From Pseudoteredinibacter isoporae (lineage in GTDB: Bacteria > Pseudomonadota > Gammaproteobacteria > Pseudomonadales > Cellvibrionaceae), in assembly GCF_011602085.1 (NCBI RefSeq), contig NZ_JAAONY010000002.1, positions 496,001-560,000 on the forward strand: a stretch of 64,000 bases of DNA, given 5' to 3'. The notes under the pieces were generated by a model. The model saw only the letters and a list, made by a program, of their open reading frames with translations. It had not been told where the DNA came from and ran no database searches. Below are positions 14,601 to 21,247 of this stretch, piece after piece. Position 1 is the stretch's first letter, and every line of letters starts with the position of its first letter. The position numbers were made by a program, and so were the translations under genes.

Positions 14601-17600
14601 GAAAGGCAATGTCGCGCTGCAAGATATTTCCATGAACATCTTCCACCTCAATACGCAAATCGACAGAGTCGATGCCTTCAGGCACATCAATATTCAGTGA
14701 ATCAGACTGACTATTTCCACTCAAAGACCGGTCCAGTAACGCATTCCCTTCTTGAGAAATGCCAAGTTTCTTTAAACCAGCATTGTCTTGCACGCGCCAA
14801 TGCAAATCGAACGCCTGACCTGCGAAAACATTGCTTCCAATTGCAGGTTTTTCAATAGCCAATAAAGGCTTGTCTTCATCCTTGAGCAGTGAAATTCCAA
14901 AGCTGTATTCGGCCGATACTTGATCTGAACTATCATAGGCAAGCAATTTAACGTCAATATCCCGGTTATTATTCCCTAAGCCTAAAAGACCCAAATCGAG
15001 GGAAAACTGGGCATTCACGGTTTTTGAAGGAACAAGACCATTACTCGAGTCCTGATTAACTCGAGTTAGAGTATTACCACTACTTCGGTCAACAAACTCA
15101 GCCTCAATTCGGCTCACTAAATGATCATCTTCAGCCGAAACCGAAAAACGAGCTACGCCATTTGTATAGTATTCACTCTGAAACAAGTTGTGAGAGATGA
15201 TTTGAGGCGTTGCATCCCCTACTGCACGAATAGTAATCGCAGCAGTACTGCGATTACCTTGAAAATCTACTACATCAATTTCAATGGCGTATTCGTTGGT
15301 GCCGGAATTAATATCAGGTGTTTTTACAATCTGAGCTGCTGAAAAGTTTTTAGCGTTTTCAGAGGCGAGCTGAAGAACAAAATCATCGCCACTAAGCTCA
15401 TCTTCCAAATTACCGGTAACGATATAGCTACCGTTAGACTTGGCAACTCCCCGCAACAGAACACTTCGGACGGATACATTGTCGAATCCGGCAGCTTTCA
15501 GTAGAAAATTAGTGCCCTCGACAACGTCCGCCACCGCCTGGCCATTGGTATTGCCGGTAATCTCGGGCGCGACAATATTGATAACCGGAGCATCTTCATC
15601 AAAGCCCAGTGTTACAGTAACCACGGCACTTTCAGCGGCCTGCCCTATACTGTCAGTAGCGATCGCTTTAATGTTAAGCAGCTGATTAGCCTGAATTTCC
15701 TTTGGAGTTTGGTAGTTGAAGCTATAGGGCGCGCTAACGTCGCTTCCCACCAACTGATCGTTGACGTAGAAATCGACCCTTGCAATTGAGATATCATCTT
15801 CGGCATTCGCACGTAATTCCACAACAGAACCAGCTACAACTGTGCTGGATGCATCAGGAAAGCTAATTGCAACAGTTGGCGCTTGGTCAGCACTCAACTG
15901 TAGGCGAAGCTCTTCCGACTCGGAAATAAGTCCGTGAAAATCCACGGCCCTGAGCTTCAGCGAAAGCTGATCGAAATCCGCGCTGCTACTTACCTGATAT
16001 TCGAGGGTCTCTGTAAGTTCTCGGTTTGTAGAAGTGTTCGCATCAGCCAGAATTTCTTCAGGTATTTCATAGCTTGCGACAACTTCACCGTTAGCTAACA
16101 AATCCAGCTTTGCACCTAGATGCAGGGTATCGTCGACCAATACAATCGGAAGGTCCAGTTTTTGACCGCGAGCTACAGAATTATCGTTTTGCAGGCCAGT
16201 GAAACGGATAGAAGGCTTTTCGTTCTGAACAACCTTAATGAGCTGACCACTGACATTACCAATGCCGTTATTTCTGCCATAGACAGTCGCAGCCACGCTC
16301 AAACTTGTCTGCTCTACGGCAATACGCCCAACGCTAACTACAGACCGCCATAATTCAAAAGTATGATCCTCAAATCCAACTTTTCGGGTTTCATACAGAG
16401 GGAAATGAGATACGAAAACGACAGAGCCATCTAGAGTGAATTCTACATATTTAATTTCGGATTGGTGATCCCGCCCAGCAACGAAGCTTGACCCCATATC
16501 TCGTTCAGCCTGGATGATGATACTGGTTTCAGCTACGACCAGTTGATTAGGTGCAGGCCTGCTGAAGTTCAGGGTTGGGACATCCAGCGTGGAAACGTCA
16601 CGGACATTAACCGACCTCACCGGAGAAAAAGTTTCCTGACCAAGACTATCAGTGGCGATGGCCTGAAATTCTACAGCCTGATTGCCCAAATCCTGCGATA
16701 TCAAAAGATTCATGCTGAACGGAGCTTCAACACGCTCTCCGACCTGTAGACCATTTACCAGATAGCGAACTGATGCAATCGACACATCATCTTCGGCTTT
16801 TGCATCCAGCAGCAACTCAGAATCAACGGCCACTTCATCTGGCAATTCAAAATCTACACTTGGCGCCGCATCAACCGCAGCAATAAAAAATTCAGCTTGT
16901 ACACTCGGCTCCTGAACGACACGAACACGAATATTCACGGGTGTGCTTTCATCAATCACGGCATTGGCTGTTAAGCTGCCATCATCACCAACAGAAAGCA
17001 GATTGGAATCCTCATTGGATACGCTGTATTCGAGATTGAGCTGCTCGTTCAACAGGGTTTTTGAACCATCATCAAACACCAAATAAACATCCAATGGCGG
17101 ATATTCCGTGTTCAGACTTGGCAGCACGAACTTGTTTGAAGCGTCGAGACCATCAACTTCAAGGTTTTGAGCCTGCTTGGTAAACTCCACCACAACAGGG
17201 ATTTCTTGAGTATCCAACCCCGGATAGGCCACCGAAATGCTTACTGCCTGCCCTCGCGTCTCAGCTAAAGGGTACACGACACCAGCCGGGGTGACAGATA
17301 CCAAATCAGGTCTGGATGAGCGATAGCTTACACCCGTCCCCTCACCGCTTAATGGCGTAAGACCTCGGAATTCAAACTGTACACTAGGCACAATCAACAG
17401 AGATTCGAGAATATTTCCAAAATTGATTGAGTCGGGAACCACTGACATGGACAGTGGTTTCTCGCTGATTTTCTCTCCGGTAAACTCGACAGAGGAGATA
17501 CTGGTTTGATTGCCAGACGCATCACTCGCATAAACCGACAGTAGCACTACACCATCACGATCGATTTCGTCCAGAGACAGTGGAGAGTTAAAGGGAATCA

Positions 17601-18210
17601 GCGCGGTATAGAGACCAGAGGATATCGCCGGAAAGTTGAGGCGGGTGTTTCCGCTACGGGCAAACGCTTTTTCACGGGCTTTTGAGATAATACCGCCATT
17701 TGCCCTCAATTCAGACGCACGCAGGCCGTCCACATTGAAGTCAACATAACGTAAATCCGTATCATCTTCCGCGCGAACCTGAACAACCAATTGGCTTTCG
17801 CCATCGGTTTCAGCGACTGAAATAGAAACCAGCTCCAGGCTGGGAGCGGTCTGTTCGTAACTGAAATTCTCAGCATAGTTGTGGCTGCTACCATCATGGT
17901 AACTAAGGACAACACTCGGACTCGTGCTACCTGAACCTTCTGCATCGAAGTCATAGTAACAAGTCATTTCACCATTTAAGGGGGAAAACTCACTAACACC
18001 GACCGTTTGCTGAAAAGAGCCTGCCGTGAACTGGGCATGAGCCAAATTATCACACTGATCGAGTGCAAATCGATAACTTACACGATCAGCGTCCGGGCTT
18101 AGCTGGCTACGGGCTAGAAAGTCCGCGGTAATCGCTAGTGAATTCTGAGGTAATAGGCATGAGAGAAGAAGTACAAAAACTGTACTTATTTTTCCATAAA
18201 TAGACTGCAC
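1..18210 (-). CDS. Giant secreted Ig-like / LVIVD-propeller / TIG repeat protein (3' end outside window)
   Basis: The reading frame is open from a GTG at 18210 to the window edge, at least 6070 codons, with no stop; the last visible codons read DWLGQRLYVL. The GTG is the first start after an in-frame TAA at 18220-18222 and has an AGGTGGA Shine-Dalgarno. Residues 1-26 form a signal peptide (hydrophobic FVLLLSCLL core, SLA cleavage site). Residues about 100-2910 hold some 20 Ig-like units, each opening with a motif such as APSVDFELP or TPPVVSISKP. From about residue 3190 the protein changes to propeller-like segments (FVANGLGGVQVF, VYLAADSAGVLQV) alternating with SbsA-type Ig and IPT/TIG domains. 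The role is presumably an extracellular adhesin or scaffold; ligand and anchoring are unknown because the C-terminus is missing. It lies on the same strand just downstream of the type II secretion operon, so export by that system is possible but unproven. Translation was done by hand, so isolated residues may be wrong. Confidence 0.9.
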   Translation of the reverse strand, partial: MQSIYGKISTVFVLLLSCLLPQNSLAITADFLARSQLSPDADRVSYRFALDQCDNLAHAQFTAGSFQQTVGVSEFSPLNGEMTCYYDFDAEGSGSTSPSVVLSYHDGSSHNYAENFSYEQTAPSLELVSISVAETDGESQLVVQVRAEDDTDLRYVDFNVDGLRASELRANGGIISKAREKAFARSGNTRLNFPAISSGLYTALIPFNSPLSLDEIDRDGVVLLSVYASDASGNQTSISSVEFTGEKISEKPLSMSVVPDSINFGNILESLLIVPSVQFEFRGLTPLSGEGTGVSYRSSRPDLVSVTPAGVVYPLAETRGQAVSISVAYPGLDTQEIPVVVEFTKQAQNLEVDGLDASNKFVLPSLNTEYPPLDVYLVFDDGSKTLLNEQLNLEYSVSNEDSNLLSVGDDGSLTANAVIDESTPVNIRVRVVQEPSVQAEFFIAAVDAAPSVDFELPDEVAVDSELLLDAKAEDDVSIASVRYLVNGLQVGERVEAPFSMNLLISQDLGNQAVEFQAIATDSLGQETFSPVRSVNVRDVSTLDVPTLNFSRPAPNQLVVAETSIIIQAERDMGSSFVAGRDHQSEIKYVEFTLDGSVVFVSHFPLYETRKVGFEDHTFELWRSVVSVGRIAVEQTSLSVAATVYGRNNGIGNVSGQLIKVVQNEKPSIRFTGLQNDNSVARGQKLDLPIVLVDDTLHLGAKLDLLANGEVVASYEIPEEILADANTSTNRELTETLEYQVSSSADFDQLSLKLRAVDFHGLISESEELRLQLSADQAPTVAISFPDASSTVVAGSVVELRANAEDDISIARVDFYVNDQLVGSDVSAPYSFNYQTPKEIQANQLLNIKAIATDSIGQAAESAVVTVTLGFDEDAPVINIVAPEITGNTNGQAVADVVEGTNFLLKAAGFDNVSVRSVLLRGVAKSNGSYIVTGNLEDELSGDDFVLQLASENAKNFSAAQIVKTPDINSGTNEYAIEIDVVDFQGNRSTAAITIRAVGDATPQIISHNLFQSEYYTNGVARFSVSAEDDHLVSRIEAEFVDRSSGNTLTRVNQDSSNGLVPSKTVNAQFSLDLGLLGLGNNNRDIDVKLLAYDSSDQVSAEYSFGISLLKDEDKPLLAIEKPAIGSNVFAGQAFDLHWRVQDNAGLKKLGISQEGNALLDRSLSGNSQSDSLNIDVPEGIDSVDLRIEVEDVHGNILQRDIAFPVIVNNPPEITIHQPGIGSQFMEGELFTVTAVVIDDLGVESLQVSIQQDGVNAYVKEYADSALSELIQDGGHVSVSLRMPNVDSSKPVKLVLLARDTAGLEGTAEIELSVEADTDAPSVILDVPDKPIEVMPGDRVAVQGIAQDNRIVTDIEVMLEGPGSQLLKLEWEFFSRNDHLEKKTVANPLSLGELVLEERFISEFSGKVIIPSNYNVHAGQVLKLYVQTQDIAGNSAESNKLDVTVLADEEAPEIHIISPEALELVVGSATDLDVNVLDNTQLQSVLIFLQGSRDQPIGLTENIGKRDFNYSGVLDIQGKQVGDTVSLVVEATDSSGNKNTETKTYQVVDDKSPTFTLDDDNSQSGALNKGGFSFHRIIVEDDYIPSLSTDGFEYFSTFSTLQRSSGDQVREINSARAAVDGSPGGKVLPVIDINYSEADIDIGLFINDTPYIQTESARLRQWPLPEIKGQLRLQLPVNYSASYQVSLFSSSDCSQLLQEQEYQDFVDLDTLLAGKSAYVEITPVVKDGSGQAVEFFIEKILLDTSSFKQIQRVHGGRSAYSAADPNRLQVSLQLWDQMSGGRRQATLGASPLKSSSSLRSVYNDIIVVPVDDGGHLEVYAHGLDAVERDPALIQPVARQRLQLDQENPNVELLSPASHQAVVPLQPLDIDVRVNDNSSILRSLKLVDVDGNVLAEQAGYFGIEPASGLSDYKLSYTVPRNPASQLALRLLATDHSGNSISEEIRFPVAENTSPTLQITEFKSYKVNGIFNNVIDSPQQLNLGEFYVRTGESFQFDSVIYDDAGLSKIVIERVDPIQGNEVLYEENFGNTCPEIQPLRKELSTELVFQQYEATQFRIRVEDNFGNVSNREFVVSPVQNLRPLVRILTPRDQQSIVSGSFQIKVGVALTDDRVVPYDGLSVSAGGIQLIELTRRDGLSPEDVDDVALVAAYDSMYAQYLNEYSESLAREYGLMNSPNALVREYVLELPQAAISGTEQIELNVQVRDSDGSVGNHVINLNIVPDDINPEVVLHKPGAGSSAVEGAALELMFSAYDNSKVSSIELYQSYGARLHDGNYVQLDYGSPLRIVDNIERRDFNVITTQNIDTPEFAQAVDIDTFSEIQGRIDGSQAGDDFFVWFKLVARDEAGNTKTRELSFPISVDQQPVVDIRSPIQGENIVELDRLAVNVDAFDDIAIETVTLVATHPQLGEIYSRILRQAPYTFIVDVPAFDASNSANNQLQLQVRAQDTFNNGQQVATESMTLNIVEDTPPVVSISKPDNESRVLEGEVVLIQVAAVDDIGLESVSLNVSGLPGGQKSYVDTSFPYEFGLEIPYGMAGKSIELSSSAVELRYHGDARVSITTSPTRLIVGKDDVAPTIKIDLPKASGAFAAENRSLPFSVVVEDNVEVGAVKLKLFADINGNGTFEASEEQTSRIFFRGPFAGTIPLRSIKDYLGTDTTKTELAMSLVIEALDGAGNVSVERRAVTLRPNQPPIVDGINILDIEGFSLGSTITEITEGRDILVNVSATDAESGVDSVDLLWAYGEPDKLNYTKLSRDNVAPYQFTVAVPEAPGQVISFKAIATDIDGFSSSESAALTMTIANDKPPQAQIISPANDETAIVDGQSFDVIVEAIDDLGRRGIDRVVFYVNNEVVETVTNSQNTPEGGANLQNQYKINVIAPQGAKGLALHAVVFDVKGHSTKTQVVRVGVVEDTVKPKLSVLSPIDNAIATAAETMLLGLEVTDIGSDIGRTVYANLDRQFRNPAGEWESIYETRVELQRDDNSPTRPDLPLSNADDFRYIYWARFADGNILRRGQGTNERVLLTYQVETENHDVEESVRLEIGLPLAERYFLLPDEPSEDSRSLANKVYYSAVDRFIDQDRAAAMVAAWSTLNPMNLEAGSKGTSSASGNAKSGLFFPEQQDEVSGSGNIKYLYSDVLLNGGEVFTGTISELSAGADFILAGKSAVDTLSGPSGNNFSQTLINNIESNVQTGRVYSNDTEAELLIFSSKSDPRHPGLPYSLSGRIALPFPDVYGLHSAGQLAFVANGLGGVQVFNISELESPYKASFIQTTGLARDVVVDGRFAYIAASEEGLVIADVSDPAMPIVAKLDTFGIANRLTIKAGVVYLTDMAGDTQNSQLNIIDIRDPYQPKLLNTVALTPARKDLLAGGSYDVSVLGNQAFVSVHYSNAEGKAVQGIVEIIDLPSLEEVGLDATIPVITHPEASNQDPGSRGFSVVRGGIHVAAGTQGLARVTLPSLTILSTSPKSGARDLNSQIASVDIEMSSALPADIDIPAYVRVTVSDPLIGEDVSDRFAMSLTQPAGIDSNRNISLVPDSEFSFAANTEYFVEIADGLTALNGQTLPRSYSFSFSTSRAGAEAAPIIESITPNAGGIEGGTEIVVSGEHFGEGAELFIGKQKAVISSIELADSEQPYDRIHATTVANVAGPASVMVRNRHGLETELIGGFNYIQTLQLSFVNPAVVKIDGQDTVVELTGYGFSNQTSIKAWRETHPDDIREYSVDGEALTLLSAQKMRWRIPNFNDYRGFLNVELNDELGRVYYAHNALFYGKLSVNGVIEATAPLGASGAGDYIPDAGKLPPGKIVATAADPDQNLFYVLGAGYSDQQKFEVNPDVEYNSLEEFRQFAAPGWISLVAYQPGDLENAAPMHGLGYFNLPQDVVPQSMALEGEHFYLSAGGHGYSRIDTEFEDRRMIFVYEREDRDLASQGNPGVGRDRNYIYALELNFSVAPELMVAKDNILVVSQKLSRAVPGEGVAVISIADPSRPTVVKTLSTAVIAGETVQLKPSYVDIIGSSLHVGTESGTVVFDLSKPSIPQINDHGVSGSAERGNNWIFSLSGKTLRSFGIRGESDTELLGSYSDNGLTLPGHKTAIAAASSLSAYATFKSNLNSPPDSYIGVLDAGQPDNLRLLDAVKLPDYAKTSTRNLQLNGDGILNGFTEGAVGNPGLSSKLLLIDTEILDITNSQPYNGEANVSPDAEIVLQFNRPLAIPAGETAAAYLSRYLALVHDDGTANGQVQAINISYDEGSPKTIRLQANSQLQGSENYYIQLKDEAGSRRSLGLLDHRIYFSTAVSAGLKPEIQEIQPQQLPTAGGQINVLVKNANNPAFTIAGEAVSIASQLQTNPEEIRFTLDVGENLAGLAELEIINQNGMTDRELGALQFVEPMVLNSISPNSGSVNGGTEVIFSGRGFGSDSTRLSVYFGDLAVPSENIRVLDAQTVKVITPAGRVGTVDVRLSVSGGLSSTLEQAFSYEQAVDANIRGGGREHIYDLDLDPTATFVLAAKGQDGILIYDINPAKYLNGQDAGDGAEIDPSVLKQLIDADGDGTDDRVLAEIDLPESYGAYGVEFYFERSLDRAFVTASNGSEAALFILSLNSADLSKSHVVKQIALPSTLAKGITAQSNEIAIAMGEAGFGIVDSYLQNKAYLSSRFTLPNQQQALDVVALPAENGKSRYLLLAGQFDPQTNRLLNPEDLDSGGLYLLENSAEKGIELLSSLPLPGLKLAKEGGNFFVASGEAGLSAVTLGSDGELQLLSRVSFDTHVYDVDVKGGIAYLALGTGGVASVDVSNPSNPIVGTGLQVEAAGHYDAVLLTDFSVVTGGLSSDGRQGFLQTSDSLALTVSSVLPDDGYVYKDQAGAIITLRFNKEIDVYPDNTDKFKLINESGSVVETSVSIENNDAKIRITSPNVLSNGDVLRLRAEAGIASAKAINDGYSVLFELQQDREFTFEYQANRGDKPELNTVVPRRLELGIQTQISVTARNASANAERLRLFIGGLEATIQSVIDDDTEQGSIIIEALAPAISIAGQFDVELHSLSRGVWRKSLLKGGVAVDGSLKVESISPIWGPVDSETQYTVIGSGFEPGHSLGNGIKASIGGIPVSALEVISPSEMLITVSGGAPGLKDLVIENRYGREVRVENAVGYGLRTLSEAQVNGLNPQSIVVEQEDGVALADAGLFSTLFSSSSQNDSGIPSGDSSGQETPDADSISELLGGGASIDPLIVSSFDIQDGDQTLLVGGASTLPSGSSGRVDLLTHQNFLELDMKRAASGLSEQEKIEFSELEGRGLPTATDSLGLELFSYTKNNTDHKALLVANGVGGVAMLNLDDSQGMQVVSRELQAYQGDVTYGIEVVGRAVLASTFGGAGERPLFSDPPPPKCEPSAGMGSTNAGRIKLLSYLSPEDPVDLGAIQGVSGAARLRAHNDWLFGVGGVNDTGWPEICPFDLRTAGASRLPPAPDSGGVVLGVVNAYNTFDPQLSRKFEFEGNPKDIAFYGDFAIVSIENFGLRIFNLKREEQTAAVDFSNIISRTPKLSSLKVVGNLLLVSAGSAGLMVFDISEPLSPVIISAGTAEVVNDLDIFKGRLLAASRRGVVQLELPHSLVLKASHVEGDKIGAAESIVLTFNEPVTVDSVTDVSNWVITDDEGNAVSGLNITAVDDADNQLNSVELSFDREAGKTYRVQLKDLRNLRGSGLWRPFQMNLTAADTGAVRPVIEGFAEPTYRFGESRDLIIDGSGLRNDPAVKVRIDNREVSYEYVDENTLRIPAVTVELLGLNAGAHHLQISDSGLVANQLGALVVAEAMTDASFDLSRESGSSEGGPVVSITSQSKVFLPGAKIILRSFSGKEIRTQEIQAGNYLYNLRDDVRSMQRMDFRLPAVTEPELYEVLVTQSGLEHKVGEFSFQLREGRGIELPNYPPQRIGALGSRNEELYVGVDLGGVQDSASAIPYGLEIFDAAIWDRPVRLGQLATNAPVNGLALVDDSVYLAADSAGVLQVDVRDRAKPYVVKQLEIPGNRVMDVAFNAAEHVLAVAIDNGQGGSFIRFIDVLDPELDAATQYSTLNLNRSELSGSVVDIDWLGQRLYVL
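9400..17900 (-). repeat. Array of about 20 Ig-like domains inside the giant protein
   Basis: Unit starts can be followed by the recurring edge motif (x)-P-x-(V/I)-x-(I/L)-x-x-P roughly every 300-360 bp, for example near 16880, 16580, 15890, 15600, 14880, 14590, 14250, 13880, 11550, 11130, 10830 and 10500. Units share a core of the type A-x-D-D-x-x-(I/V)-x-x-V followed by (V/L)-N. They are diverged at the DNA level and show no long exact repeats, so the array is old rather than recently amplified. The pattern resembles bacterial Ig-like (Big) domains in large surface proteins. Confidence 0.75.
18169..18187. promoter_or_regulatory. Palindrome within the signal-peptide codons of the giant gene
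   Basis: AAGTACA-AAAAC-TGTACTT is a perfect 7-bp inverted repeat with a 5-nt spacer, inside codons 8-14 of the giant gene. On the coding strand it contains GTACAGTTTTTG, which recurs in the leader palindrome about 100 bp upstream. It may be an operator or mRNA hairpin, or a chance match. Confidence 0.35.
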
Positions 18211-18500
18211 TGCTCCACCTTAAATTTCCATATCAAGCAGGCTATGCACACCCACTTCACTGCCTAACCCTAAGTCGTACAGTTCAAAAACTGTACGCCA
18301 CCCTGTGGCTCAAAATCCAACGAGGCGGAATTATTACGTATTGCTTAAGAGTCGGTCAAGCAAAGACACGACTGTTTATCATTCTTTTGGCCTTAGCCAT
18401 CCTAAACGCTCAACATTTAGCCGGCATTATTTTTATTTAATTACTACAAAGTAATGAATTTTTGAAGCAAAAGCATGAATCCCATTAAAAAACATAAGAC
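18211..18500. other. Intergenic region between gspM and the giant gene
   Basis: This 290-bp stretch is long compared with the overlapping junctions of the gsp operon, so the giant gene probably has its own promoter. It is AT-rich at 18420-18490, has a weak hairpin (ATTACT-ACAA-AGTAAT, 18440-18455) and carries the leader palindrome described separately. I see no convincing rho-independent terminator for gspM and no clear -10/-35 pair. Confidence 0.5.
18277..18296. promoter_or_regulatory. Palindrome in the leader of the giant gene
   Basis: GTACAGTT-CAAA-AACTGTAC is a perfect 8-bp inverted repeat lying 67-86 bp upstream of the GTG start. It shares GTACAGTTTTTG (coding strand) with the palindrome in the signal-peptide codons. 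It is a candidate operator or leader hairpin; the regulator is unknown. Confidence 0.4.
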
Positions 18501-18986
18501 CTAACCACCATTAAGAGATAAACGGGCTGAGGCCAAATTCTCACCGATACGATTAATAGATGCTTCAGAAATATCAACCCCATGCTTCACTGAGAGCAGT
18601 TGCAACCACTCAAGCAAATCCGTGAAAGATACTTTGTCAATTGCGACAACAACTCTTTCTGCATGAGGCTCTATACGGTTTAATTCTATGCCTGCTTTTT
18701 TAGCACTCTCTGATATAGTGCTCAACGCCGCAGACTTACCGGTACGATTTTTCTTAACCGTACTGGACAAAGAAACTTGTTCGAGTACCGAACTGTTTTC
18801 AGCCAACCAGGAATTGAGAGCCAACTGGTCCTGATAATTTCTTTTTTGGGAAATATAATGCTGGTAGCTTGGCAACATAATCTGGGAATATATCAGTGCA
18901 AGAACCAGAACAAGCCCAATTGCTATAGCTGCTCGTTGGTCACGCGGTGAAAGCGCGTAAAACTTTGCTGTTAAAGAAGTCCACAT
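18501..18986 (-). CDS. gspM: Type II secretion system protein GspM
   Basis: This 161-residue protein has a short cytoplasmic N-terminus (FYALSPRDQRAA), one membrane segment at about residues 18-37 and a periplasmic domain with a ferredoxin-like feel, as in GspM. In the inner-membrane platform GspM binds GspL and GspC. It is the last gene of the operon, 10 bp after gspL. Both the S/T-x-R-D-Q-R-A juxtamembrane motif and the position support the call. No gspN follows; the next gene is the giant Ig protein. Confidence 0.9.
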   Translation of the reverse strand: MWTSLTAKFYALSPRDQRAAIAIGLVLVLALIYSQIMLPSYQHYISQKRNYQDQLALNSWLAENSSVLEQVSLSSTVKKNRTGKSAALSTISESAKKAGIELNRIEPHAERVVVAIDKVSFTDLLEWLQLLSVKHGVDISEASINRIGENLASARLSLNGG

Positions 18987-18996
18987 AAATACGTTC

Positions 18997-20121
18997 CTAA
19001 GATTTAATTCTCAACCGAGCAATAACACCATCACCTTCTTTTCGCACCTGCCCAAGACTCGATGAAATTCCTTTTCCAGTTAGAGCTTGCATGAGCTTTT
19101 CCGCGCGGCTCACGCTATCAAGATGCATAACTACGGTCGTTTCCCCCGATGCTTGATCATAACGAATAGACTGTAATACAAGTGTTAAACCCTCATCCTC
19201 GGAAACTTCAGAAAGCACAGAAACGAGATCTAGCAATACGATATTCCCACCCGGCTGAGCGGCTCGCTTCAAATGTCCCGAAGCCTGTTTTCGTATATCA
19301 ATGATTCTCGCATCTCCCGGAAAAATGCGACGATATTCATTTCTTGCATTTTCCAACTGGGCTCCAGCTCGCTCTCCAAAAACATAGGCACTTGCCTGCC
19401 AATAGATAAACTGAACTACAAAAGCCAATACAAACAAGGCAGAACCCGCTTTGAGCGGAGCCTTCCAGTTTTTTCCACTGTCTTTTTGTGCGTAATCTCC
19501 CTGGAGCAAGTTTTGCGCATCATGCTCCAGAGCCAAACGGTCCGAGAGATAGCTAAGAAAGGAGTCATCATTTATTGAACTCAGGATATCCCTACGAAGT
19601 AATCCACTCCATTCAGAGGTTTCAAGCAATTCCACCGCGACAAAACTGCCATCTGGTAAACGGGCGTTTACGCCTCCGGGAGTGGGCAGGATATTCACCT
19701 GCCCTTCCTCGGGACACTCAATCAGATCAGCATCAACATAGATTGCATTAACACGCACATTTTGTCTTTGAAAAAAACCGAGCACTGATTCCATCAGCTC
19801 AGCAGAAATCGATATGCTTTGAAGAACAGCTTCTTCTCCCTGCTTTGCTTTCAAAGCATACACATGATGCATCAAATCAACGGACTCAAGCAGCTCATCT
19901 TCGAGAATATAAGGAAATGCTCGATGCATTGACTTCAATTGTTTTACAGAAACTGTGAGTAATTGATTGGAAACCGCCACACTCGGCAGAACAACGACAC
20001 AGCTAATTGCAGATTCAGGCAGCGAATCCAAAAGTACGCATTGACCATCACGCCTGAGCGCATAAAGAGGCTCCTCTCCCTCTGAAAGATTCCAGTACAC
20101 TATGTATTGATTGTCATTCAT
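18997..20121 (-). CDS. gspL: Type II secretion system protein GspL
   Basis: The protein has 374 residues. The N-terminal cytoplasmic part (residues 1-225) has the actin-like GspL fold that docks GspE, including the typical RAFPYILEDELLE segment near residue 70. A single membrane helix lies at about 228-245 (GSALFVLAFVVQFIYW), followed by a periplasmic ferredoxin-like domain ending in ARLRIKS. The start overlaps the end of gspK by 8 bp, indicating translational coupling. Confidence 0.92.
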   Translation of the reverse strand: MNDNQYIVYWNLSEGEEPLYALRRDGQCVLLDSLPESAISCVVVLPSVAVSNQLLTVSVKQLKSMHRAFPYILEDELLESVDLMHHVYALKAKQGEEAVLQSISISAELMESVLGFFQRQNVRVNAIYVDADLIECPEEGQVNILPTPGGVNARLPDGSFVAVELLETSEWSGLLRRDILSSINDDSFLSYLSDRLALEHDAQNLLQGDYAQKDSGKNWKAPLKAGSALFVLAFVVQFIYWQASAYVFGERAGAQLENARNEYRRIFPGDARIIDIRKQASGHLKRAAQPGGNIVLLDLVSVLSEVSEDEGLTLVLQSIRYDQASGETTVVMHLDSVSRAEKLMQALTGKGISSSLGQVRKEGDGVIARLRIKS

Positions 20122-21247
20122 TTTCTAAATCAACAATTTTCTGCATTTTTGTTAAACCCAACTCCCAAAAAGGCAGCTGCCTTTTCCAAAGAGTGTGAAG
20201 TTGAGGCTTTTTATTTTTTTTCTTCGCCTCTACTCGCTCGGACAATATTTGCCAGCTGGACTCAAAACCGTCAAATCGACAATAGGCCGTTATAGCGTAG
20301 AAGGCACTGTCCACTGAAAACAAATTAGCATCCATTTTCAATCCAGCTGTCAGTGTTGACTTGCTTAATTCCGAGACCGAGGAATACCCCCCGTTTGCAT
20401 CGCGGGATTCAAGCAAGGCTTCCCCATCTAACCCCGGGATCATCGCTTCGAGTAATACTGATGAAGCTGAGTTAACGTTGACTTTGCTTGGTCCTGGTAT
20501 TGCGGTTACGTAAGCCAGTAGTTGTTCCAGTACTTCCTGGCTGACACCCTTAACAGATATAATTTCTCTCCAGTACTTTATTGGTCGGTTCGCGGTCCTA
20601 TACGCTACAACCTCTTGAAGATAGGAAAAATCTTCTGAGTTATAGGCAATTGGATTCCTGTCATAGTCAATCCAATCCGCAATATATAGCGCCAGCTCAG
20701 GCTCCAACTCCAAAGCCAGTAATATTCGTTGAAAAACTTTCAACTGAGCTTCATTAACCTTGCCATTCGAATTAACCAAATTGTTCAGGTTAAATTTCCC
20801 CTGCTCATCCTCGATCAAAATCGAAAACTCTTCCGCATTTCCAGCAAATGGCCAATAAGGCCCCACAAACACACTGCTTGCCTCCCCCGCCTCCGGCTCA
20901 GGAAGCGGCGCACCACCTTGAATTTGCAAATGGGCTAAACTCCGATTTTCAAACCCTGATCCCATCTCTTTTTGCGAAGATGGCTCATTCACCTGTCTTG
21001 CTGCGCCAGGATTTGTTTCTTTCTCTGTGTACTTCAGAACCAAAACCTGGCCATAAGCCAGCCCTGAAAACACCATTTGCTCTGTTTGAGCTGTTCGTAT
21101 CAACGCCTCCGAGCGTTTCAGTTCAAGTCGGCTCTTCGTCAACATCTGCGTGCACAACGCCGTAACGATCGCAAGAACCAATAGCATTGAAATCAGAGCG
21201 ACACCAGCCTGGCTGTATACCCTACTTTGATCTCTACAGGCGCCCAC
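20114..21247 (-). CDS. gspK: Type II secretion minor pseudopilin GspK
   Basis: The protein has 377 residues. After a 15-residue leader the prepilin-type segment begins G|VALISML, with a hydrophobic helix to about residue 38. Like other GspK proteins it lacks Glu at mature position 5. The large C-terminal region contains the helix-hairpin-helix-like stretch near residues 240-290 (VNVNSASSVLLEAM) typical of the GspK alpha domain. GspK caps the pseudopilus tip with GspI and GspJ. It overlaps gspJ by 14 bp. Confidence 0.93.
   Translation of the reverse strand: MGACRDQSRVYSQAGVALISMLLVLAIVTALCTQMLTKSRLELKRSEALIRTAQTEQMVFSGLAYGQVLVLKYTEKETNPGAARQVNEPSSQKEMGSGFENRSLAHLQIQGGAPLPEPEAGEASSVFVGPYWPFAGNAEEFSILIEDEQGKFNLNNLVNSNGKVNEAQLKVFQRILLALELEPELALYIADWIDYDRNPIAYNSEDFSYLQEVVAYRTANRPIKYWREIISVKGVSQEVLEQLLAYVTAIPGPSKVNVNSASSVLLEAMIPGLDGEALLESRDANGGYSSVSELSKSTLTAGLKMDANLFSVDSAFYAITAYCRFDGFESSWQILSERVEAKKKNKKPQLHTLWKRQLPFWELGLTKMQKIVDLENE

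Noticed and set aside
568-17954. Many short open frames opposite the giant gene, such as 6583-7149 and 10564-11202 on the plus strand
   Set aside because: They are antisense to a continuous frame, lack ribosome-binding sites and have no family features.
18150-18210. A possible lipobox (LLSC) in the signal peptide of the giant protein
   Set aside because: The position before S-C is Leu rather than a small residue, and a good SLA site follows; a type I signal is more likely.
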